Assembly: GCA_964598245.1 (NCBI GenBank)
Contig: CAZRAX010000006.1
Span: 1-17,963 of the forward strand
Source of the DNA: JAACPR01 sp964598245
Lineage (GTDB): Bacteria; Patescibacteriota; Minisyncoccia; Phycocordibacterales; JAACPR01
Reading direction: 5' to 3'
DNA: 17,963 nucleotides
Shown: one piece after another, positions 13,844 through 17,963 of the stretch
How the letters are laid out: every line of letters begins with the position of its first letter
How positions within the stretch are numbered: position 1 is the first letter of the stretch
Notes under the pieces: generated by a model
Told to the model about the DNA's origin: nothing
Seen by the model: the letters and a program-made list of their open reading frames with translations, nothing else
The model's database searches: none
Program-made: the position numbers and the translations under genes

Positions 13844-14741
13844 TAAAAATTATATTTTTTTTGGTAGTGATAATTTTAGCATAGTTGTTTTAGAAAAATT
13901 AAAAGAAGCGGGTCTTATCCCAAAAATTTTAGTAACTGCACCAGACAAACCCGCAGGTCGTGGTCAAAAAATAGCAGAGCCAATAACCAAAATTTGGGTT
14001 AAAGAAAATTTAAAGAATCAAACAAAGATACTTCAACCAGAAAAATTAGATGAGGAATTTATAAACCAAATTTCAAATAATAATTGGGATTTTTTTGTTG
14101 TGGCTTCTTATGGAAAAATTATTTCACAGCAAGTTTTAGATATCCCACAAAAAGGATCTTTGAATGTTCATCCTTCTCTATTACCTCTTTATCGCGGAGC
14201 TTCTCCAATCGAAACAGTAATCTTGGATGACTGTAAAGAAACTGGCGTCACAATAATGTTGATGGACCAAAAAATGGACCATGGGCCAATACTGAATCAA
14301 GAATTTGTTTATTTTGAAAAATGGCCAACTAAAATAGAAGTTGAAAAAAAGTTAGCTACAATTGGTGGAAAATTACTTGTTGAGACAATACCTATGTGGC
14401 TAGACAATGAAATTGAAGAACAAGAACAAGATCACGAACTAGCAACTTTTACAAAAAAAATTACCAAGGAAAGTGGTGAAATAAAATTAGAGGATTTAAA
14501 AAATAATAAAAAAGAACGTGAAATTTTTCTAAAAGTTCAAGCACTTAATCCGTGGCCCGGTGTTTATTTTTTTATAGAAAAAAATGATAAACAAGTTAGA
14601 ATCAAAATCAAGAAAGCTATCTGGGTAACTGACCCAAACAATACCGAGGGAGATTTTGGTAGATTGAAAATTGAAACAGTTTTACCAGAAGGAAAAAAAG
14701 AGATGAATTTTGAAGATTTCAAGAGGGGTTATTTAAAATAA
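13836..14741 (+). CDS. fmt: Methionyl-tRNA formyltransferase
   Basis: Formylates Met-tRNA(fMet) using 10-formyltetrahydrofolate. It has 301 residues; E. coli Fmt has 315. The N-terminal formyltransferase domain has the catalytic triad Asn110, His112 and Asp148 (LNVHPSLLPLYRGASP at 109-124, MDHGPI at 147-152). The loop near residue 40 has the family form PDKPAGRGQK (36-45). The C-terminal OB-like domain covers about 205-301, with NPWPGVYFF. The ATG overlaps the def stop (ATGAATAA). The gene converges on hpf across 24 AT-only bases. Confidence 0.97.
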   Translation: MNNKNYIFFGSDNFSIVVLEKLKEAGLIPKILVTAPDKPAGRGQKIAEPITKIWVKENLKNQTKILQPEKLDEEFINQISNNNWDFFVVASYGKIISQQVLDIPQKGSLNVHPSLLPLYRGASPIETVILDDCKETGVTIMLMDQKMDHGPILNQEFVYFEKWPTKIEVEKKLATIGGKLLVETIPMWLDNEIEEQEQDHELATFTKKITKESGEIKLEDLKNNKKEREIFLKVQALNPWPGVYFFIEKNDKQVRIKIKKAIWVTDPNNTEGDFGRLKIETVLPEGKKEMNFEDFKRGYLK

Positions 14742-14765
14742 AATTTTTAATTATTTAAAATTTTA
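14739..14765. repeat. AT-only inverted repeat between convergent fmt and hpf
   Basis: TAAAATTTT (14739-14747) and AAAATTTTA (14757-14765) are perfect 9-base complements spanning the gap between the fmt stop and the hpf stop. This could be a weak bidirectional terminator. It has no G or C pairs, so the hairpin is unstable. Confidence 0.3.
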
Positions 14766-15143
14766 CTACTCTTTACCGAAACGAAGTATTTTTTTAATTC
14801 TTTTAGCACCCCTCCTGACCAAATCTGTTTTCTTTTCTCTATTTTTACGAACACGACGAATCATTTCATTTTGCGCTTCATTAATTGCAGAAACCATATC
14901 TTCTTTTTTTGATTCCGTTCTGAAAACTTTCCCGTGATATTGAAGATTTATTTCTGCCCGATAAATTTGACCAGCTTTATGATGCTCTCCATATTTTTTT
15001 TCAAGTTCAACATCGGCAATAGGAGTCTCATTGGGTTTTAGACTCATAAATTTTTCAATAGAAACTATCTTTTCGTTGACATGATTTCTAATTTCTTGAT
15101 TAAGTTCAAAACTTGTTGTTTTAATATTGATTTTTGTATTCAT
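14766..15143 (-). CDS. hpf: Ribosome hibernation promoting factor (HPF/YfiA family)
   Basis: Binds the 30S decoding region in stress or stationary phase and silences ribosomes. From the ATG at 15143 it has 125 residues: MNTKINIKTTSFELNQEIRN, a beta-alpha-beta-beta-beta-alpha domain with AEINLQYHGKVFRTESKKED and the INEAQNEMIRRVRKNREKK helix. The very basic tail is RRGAKRIKKILRFGKE. It lacks the dimerising C-terminal domain of long-form HPF but is longer than E. coli HPF (95) and similar to YfiA (113). The upstream in-frame TTG at 15161 would overlap the DUF167 gene and is rejected. It starts 4 bases after that gene's stop, so the two are co-transcribed. Confidence 0.9.
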   Translation of the reverse strand: MNTKINIKTTSFELNQEIRNHVNEKIVSIEKFMSLKPNETPIADVELEKKYGEHHKAGQIYRAEINLQYHGKVFRTESKKEDMVSAINEAQNEMIRRVRKNREKKTDLVRRGAKRIKKILRFGKE

Positions 15144-15147
15144 AAAT

Positions 15148-15375
15148 CTAATTGTTACCAATTTTTAATAATTTAATCCGACTATGATGACCATTTATAA
15201 TTATGACACCACCATCAGGATTATCAAAATATTGACTTATAATTTGGCAAAGTCTCTTGTTAACCTGATTCTTTTCTGGTTTTTCTCTAACCCAAATCTC
15301 AAAATAATTTTCTTTTATTTGCATAAGTTCTTCTTTTTTTGATTCTGGGTGAACTTTTACCTTTACATATGTCAT
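15148..15375 (-). CDS. DUF167 (YggU) family protein
   Basis: A small 75-residue protein of the YggU/DUF167 family, whose function is not established. Family features are visible: the opening strand VKVKVHPESKKEEL (4-17), the central FEIWVREKPEKNQVNKRL (25-42) and the diagnostic ending INGHHSRIKLLKI (60-72), corresponding to the family's SGxxSRxKxxxI. It is 4 bases upstream of hpf and heads that two-gene unit. An extended -10 box lies about 20 bases before its ATG. The gene runs divergently from the tRNA-Asn gene. Confidence 0.87.
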   Translation of the reverse strand: MTYVKVKVHPESKKEELMQIKENYFEIWVREKPEKNQVNKRLCQIISQYFDNPDGGVIIINGHHSRIKLLKIGNN

Positions 15376-15393
15376 ATTCTCTTCGACTTCTTT

Positions 15394-15402
15394 ATTGTAT
15401 CA
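15394..15402 (-). promoter_or_regulatory. Extended -10 of the DUF167-hpf unit
   Basis: TGATACAAT (extended -10, TGn plus TACAAT) lies on the minus strand 18 bases before the DUF167 ATG at 15375. No good -35 is seen, as is usual for extended -10 promoters. Confidence 0.45.
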
Positions 15403-15472
15403 TATTAATAATTTTGAAAAATTTAATGAAGAATTTAATTAGCTCAAAACACTTTCATTTTTTAATCTTTTT

Positions 15473-15481
15473 TGATATGAT
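15473..15481 (+). promoter_or_regulatory. Extended -10 of the tRNA-Asn gene
   Basis: TGATATGAT (TGn plus TATGAT) would start transcription near 15488, leaving about 28 bases of 5' trailer before the tRNA for RNase P to remove. GATAAT at 15504-15509 is an alternative that would start at the tRNA's first base. Confidence 0.4.
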
Positions 15482-15515
15482 TTTTGCTATCTTCAAGCAA
15501 GAAGATAATAAACAT

Positions 15516-15587
15516 TCCGTGGTAGCTCAACGGTAGAGCAAACGACTGTTAATCGTTAGGTTACAGGTTCGAATCCTGTCCGCGGAG
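15516..15587 (+). tRNA. tRNA-Asn (anticodon GUU)
   Basis: A full cloverleaf can be drawn. The acceptor is TCCGTGG/CCGCGGA, 7 bp with one T-G pair. The D-stem is GCTC/GAGC with loop AACGGTA. The anticodon stem is AACGA/TCGTT with loop CTGTTAA, so the anticodon GTT is at 15548-15550. The variable loop is AGGTT. The T-arm is ACAGG/CCTGT with loop TTCGAAT. The discriminator is G at 15587. The next bases are CAT, so CCA is not encoded and must be added afterwards. The 3' end abuts the accessory island, and the last 27 bases are overlapped on the other strand by the chimeric ORF. Confidence 0.97.
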
Positions 15588-15998
15588 CATTACAGGATTA
15601 GATGAGTAGATTTCATCATAATCCTCTTGTTTTACAAAGGTTTTTAGAGGTTCGAACTTTCTAATAGTCTTGGAAGCTTCATTTTTAAGCCTTTCTAGTA
15701 GATTTCTGTATTCTGGTAATACAATATTGACTTTTTTGTCTTTCAATAAGAGGTTCGAACCAAGATCGTTTAGGATCTCTTTTTTCTTTTCTGGAGTAGC
15801 TTCAGCAAATCTAACTCTTATTAATTTTGCAAACTCCAATTTTTCTTCAAATTCATCAATCCATTTAGTTACCCTTTCATCAGTTTCATTAATCTCTTCA
15901 AGGATATCTTGTTTTTCAGCTAACCAATTAGTAAAGTCTGAAGCTTCGTGTTTCCAAGTTTTTCTTAAATCTATTTTTTTAATTCTTTCTAATTTCAT
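15561..15998 (-). CDS. Chimeric ORF: nuclease-like N-terminus joined to a serine-recombinase C-terminal remnant
   Basis: This intact 145-codon ORF looks like two broken genes joined in frame. Residues 1-30 (KIDLRKTWKHEASDFTNWLA) resemble the start of DUF4268/PD-(D/E)XK-type nuclease-family proteins. Residues 31-130 resemble the tail of large serine recombinases common in Patescibacteria: a coiled coil, then EATPEKKKEILNDLGSNLLL (66-85) and RKFEPLK (113-119). The catalytic domains of both parents are missing. The final residues (MLRGQDSNL) come from reading antisense through the T-arm and acceptor of tRNA-Asn, where the stop lies. It starts 2 bases after the HNH gene's stop. It is probably a pseudogene of a tRNA-integrating element; expression as a small protein is possible. 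The family matches are from memory. Confidence 0.62.
   Translation of the reverse strand: MKLERIKKIDLRKTWKHEASDFTNWLAEKQDILEEINETDERVTKWIDEFEEKLEFAKLIRVRFAEATPEKKKEILNDLGSNLLLKDKKVNIVLPEYRNLLERLKNEASKTIRKFEPLKTFVKQEDYDEIYSSNPVMLRGQDSNL
15646..15760. repeat. Two exact 12-bp direct repeats sharing the tRNA T-arm core
   Basis: AGAGGTTCGAAC occurs at 15646-15657 and 15749-15760. Its AGGTTCGAA core also occurs in the tRNA-Asn T-arm (15565-15573). The two copies fall in different reading frames of the chimeric ORF (FEP and GSNL codons). Both encode motifs I regard as native to the recombinase family, so the repetition may be coincidental. Confidence 0.55.
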
Positions 15999-16000
15999 AT

Positions 16001-17068
16001 TTATTTAAGTTTTTCTCTGAAATGCTCCCTATGGAAAGCTAGGAATACAAGTCTCTCGCTTACAAGAAATCTACTATCTAGACTGTATTGTTGCAAATGC
16101 TTTTTTAATTCTTCGTCTAACTCTGATGATATTATTATACTTCCGTCATCATTAAAAGATATTCTACCTTTATCAAATAATCCATCTAGATTTTGACTTA
16201 TTAAAATACCATTATTTGGATTATAGGCTTCCCCTTCTTCCTCTGATTGAATATAAGGTTTTATATGACTAGCGATCAAAGTGGGAAAAGCTAACTTTTC
16301 GACCATACATTTTTCTTGATTAAATACATATCTACTCTCCTCTTTTAATTCATTTTTATAAATCAAATGTAAATAAGGATTCCTTTGTCTTTTTTTAATT
16401 TCTAGATCTTCCCCAAATAATTGTTTAGCATCTTCTGTAAAATATAATTCATCTCCAACAAAAACAATGTCATCTAATTTTCCTAATAGATTTGTTAAAT
16501 GACTCACTTGGTTATATTTTCTCTTTACAAAATCTATTCTTTTAACTTTTTCAACGTAGTTATCTAATTCTTCTCTATTTAGATAACCCTTATTAACCTT
16601 TTTTATATCAACTAACATTAAGGCAGTAATGTCTTCCCTACTTAATGAACCAGTCTCTACAAGTGTGTTTATCAAAAAATTTATTTGATGTAATTCGCTT
16701 TTTTTAGTAACGGAACTACCTAATTTAGAGTTTGAATAAACTATTTTCGAAAGTAAACTTTTCCTTTTCCTAGAAGTTTTTGCTGATAGAAAATCATCTG
16801 TATATTTATGGCAGGAAGATAGAAATGTTTCTATAAAACCCATTTTAACTAGTTGATTTATTGATTTACGAACCGATGCATCATTTAATCCATTTCTCTC
16901 AATTAAAATTTGTTGAAGTCTGTCATATTTATCTCTATTATACTCCTCGTCTTTATACTCTTTTATGTAGTCAACACAAATTTTTAAAGTTGATAAAAAT
17001 TTTTCTCCATCATAATTAGTAAATGCATTAGTTATCTTCCAGTATTCTTCATATGTCTGATTACTCAT
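16001..17068 (-). CDS. HNH endonuclease, probable restriction enzyme
   Basis: A 355-residue protein with an HNH nuclease fold near the C-terminus: IASHIKPY (265-272, His268), NPNNGILIS (283-291, Asn286) and NLDGLFDKGRISF (293-305), a layout typical of HNH_2-type restriction endonucleases. Residues about 45-85 form a winged-helix-like DNA-binding segment (RLQQILIERNGLNDASVRKS). The middle is charged and of unknown fold. No zinc-binding cysteine pairs are present. It follows the adenine methyltransferase by 4 bases, the standard pairing for a type II restriction-modification system, so cutting of unmethylated DNA is inferred. Recognition sequence unknown. Confidence 0.85.
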   Translation of the reverse strand: MSNQTYEEYWKITNAFTNYDGEKFLSTLKICVDYIKEYKDEEYNRDKYDRLQQILIERNGLNDASVRKSINQLVKMGFIETFLSSCHKYTDDFLSAKTSRKRKSLLSKIVYSNSKLGSSVTKKSELHQINFLINTLVETGSLSREDITALMLVDIKKVNKGYLNREELDNYVEKVKRIDFVKRKYNQVSHLTNLLGKLDDIVFVGDELYFTEDAKQLFGEDLEIKKRQRNPYLHLIYKNELKEESRYVFNQEKCMVEKLAFPTLIASHIKPYIQSEEEGEAYNPNNGILISQNLDGLFDKGRISFNDDGSIIISSELDEELKKHLQQYSLDSRFLVSERLVFLAFHREHFREKLK

Positions 17069-17072
17069 AATC

Positions 17073-17963
17073 TTATTTCTTTATTATAAATAGATACTCT
17101 TTATTACTATTTTTATGTTTTTTACCTGTAATTTTATAATTATGCTTTCTTTCGATTACTTTTATATTTTTACGATATTTTTTAATTAAATCAAGTAATT
17201 CTTTTTTACTTGGATAAGAATTGTTGTTATAGCTCAATATCCAATACTTATAAGGTTTTAACTTATTAAATAAAGTATCAAACAATGATAGAGACAACTC
17301 TTTCTTAATGAAGTCATTTTTAAAAGGCACTTGTTTTTTTGATGTAATGTATTCATCAATAACTCCATAAAATCCAAAATAGTTATTCATGGTCCCAGTG
17401 TATGGTGGATCTAAATAGACAACATCTGCTTTGACGTTTCCTAATAAACCAAATATGTCCTCATTAAAACTTTTATTATCTTTTTTATTATCGAATATAG
17501 CATTATTATATTCATCAACATTTTTCAAAAAATGTTCTTTGAAAGATTGGTTATGATATGCTCTTTTTCTTTTGTATTTAGCATAACTATATTCTTCGTC
17601 TCTTAATTGTTTAATTTTATCCCAACTCAAATTGAATCTTGAGTAAGGCATTTTTCTAATCATCGCTCTTCTTATTAAGATTAAAACTAATGCTTTTTTA
17701 TATTCCGAAGATAATTTTTCTATATTTTTTCTATATAAATCTAATTCCATACACTCTTCAGGAAAAAATAATTTATTAGCATAGTTTTTATACATAAAAC
17801 CTTTTACTGGTTTTCCTTTAAAAATAATTTCAATATCATTACTATCTATTTTGTCTTTTTTATTTTCTATTAAAGCTTTTGAGATTAAATAATTTATTTT
17901 TAATATATCATTTCCAAAAACTCGTATACCTTTCTTTTTGGCGTAATAACTTATAGAAGACCC
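17073..17963 (-). CDS. DNA adenine methyltransferase, D12 (Dam/MboI) class, cut by the right edge
   Basis: N6-adenine methyltransferase of the MethyltransfD12 family. The frame stays open to the last base, giving 296 visible residues. The Met at 17795 is internal, because 56 codons upstream of it continue family-like sequence (GIRVFGNDILKINYLISKAL). Visible parts in order: the end of the SAM-binding motif I region (first residues GSSISYY), the ND of FGND (18-19), a helical recognition region, motif IV DPPY (185-188, VYLDPPYTG) and the family's C-terminal YNNNSYPSKKELLDLIKKY and EYLFI. The order motif I before IV fits the alpha class. The true start and the first part of motif I lie beyond the window. 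With the HNH gene 4 bases downstream it forms a restriction-modification pair. Confidence 0.92.
   Translation of the reverse strand, partial: GSSISYYAKKKGIRVFGNDILKINYLISKALIENKKDKIDSNDIEIIFKGKPVKGFMYKNYANKLFFPEECMELDLYRKNIEKLSSEYKKALVLILIRRAMIRKMPYSRFNLSWDKIKQLRDEEYSYAKYKRKRAYHNQSFKEHFLKNVDEYNNAIFDNKKDNKSFNEDIFGLLGNVKADVVYLDPPYTGTMNNYFGFYGVIDEYITSKKQVPFKNDFIKKELSLSLFDTLFNKLKPYKYWILSYNNNSYPSKKELLDLIKKYRKNIKVIERKHNYKITGKKHKNSNKEYLFIIKK

Noticed and set aside
15144..15161. Upstream TTG start for hpf
   Set aside because: It overlaps the DUF167 gene. The ATG at 15143 gives the standard HPF opening strand.
15670..16008. 112-codon plus-strand ORF opposite the chimeric ORF
   Set aside because: Hydrophobic Ser/Phe-rich antisense translation. 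The minus-strand frame carries the recombinase-like motifs.
1..17963. CRISPR array, rRNA genes or complete insertion sequence
   Set aside because: No regularly spaced repeats, no rRNA-like conserved stretches and no transposase with terminal inverted repeats were seen. The only mobile trace is the recombinase remnant.

Overview
The window is AT-rich, tightly packed bacterial chromosome. Short or stripped-down versions of universal proteins (an 88-residue MreD, a prolyl-tRNA synthetase without its editing domain, a PriA without helicase motifs, a delta' subunit without zinc cysteines), very short gaps, weak or absent Shine-Dalgarno sequences and a recombinase tail of the kind I associate with Patescibacteria all point to the candidate phyla radiation (Patescibacteria, Parcubacteria-like). 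That assignment is inference. TGA is used as a normal stop (mrdA, mreC), so the UGA-to-glycine code of Gracilibacteria/Absconditabacteria is unlikely.

Layout. Positions 1-10908 read on the minus strand in four blocks, listed here in transcription order from the right. (a) mreB2-holB-frr-rseP: an actin-like protein, the clamp-loader delta' subunit, ribosome recycling factor and the site-2 protease. (b) rplJ-rplL, with a clear promoter, an L10-binding leader, an overlapping attenuator hairpin and a strong terminator after rplL. (c) proS-mreB-mreC-mreD-mrdA: a tRNA synthetase followed by the rod-complex genes for lateral wall synthesis. (d) greA and then lysS, which runs off the left edge. frr-rseP-proS keep a widely conserved order, but the L10/L12 operon sits between rseP and proS.

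From 10980 rightward the plus strand carries priA and the def-fmt pair. An unknown 119-residue gene lies on the minus strand between them. After fmt come minus-strand hpf and a DUF167 (YggU) gene. A plus-strand tRNA-Asn(GUU) marks the end of the housekeeping part.

From 15561 to the right edge is an accessory island on the minus strand: a D12-class DNA adenine methyltransferase (open at the right edge), an HNH endonuclease, and a 145-residue chimeric ORF. The chimera's start resembles a nuclease-family N-terminus, its body is the C-terminal tail of a serine recombinase, and its last codons read antisense through the tRNA-Asn T-arm. This looks like a restriction-modification cargo left by a decayed tRNA-associated integrative element.

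Regulation. Many promoter-like -35/-10 pairs place transcription at or within a few bases of the start codon (frr, orf119, def, proS, mreB2), so leaderless or near-leaderless transcripts may be common. Some promoters overlap the stop codon of the preceding gene. The long structured rplJ leader is the exception. There is no gene-free stretch longer than 300 bases, no rRNA and no CRISPR array.
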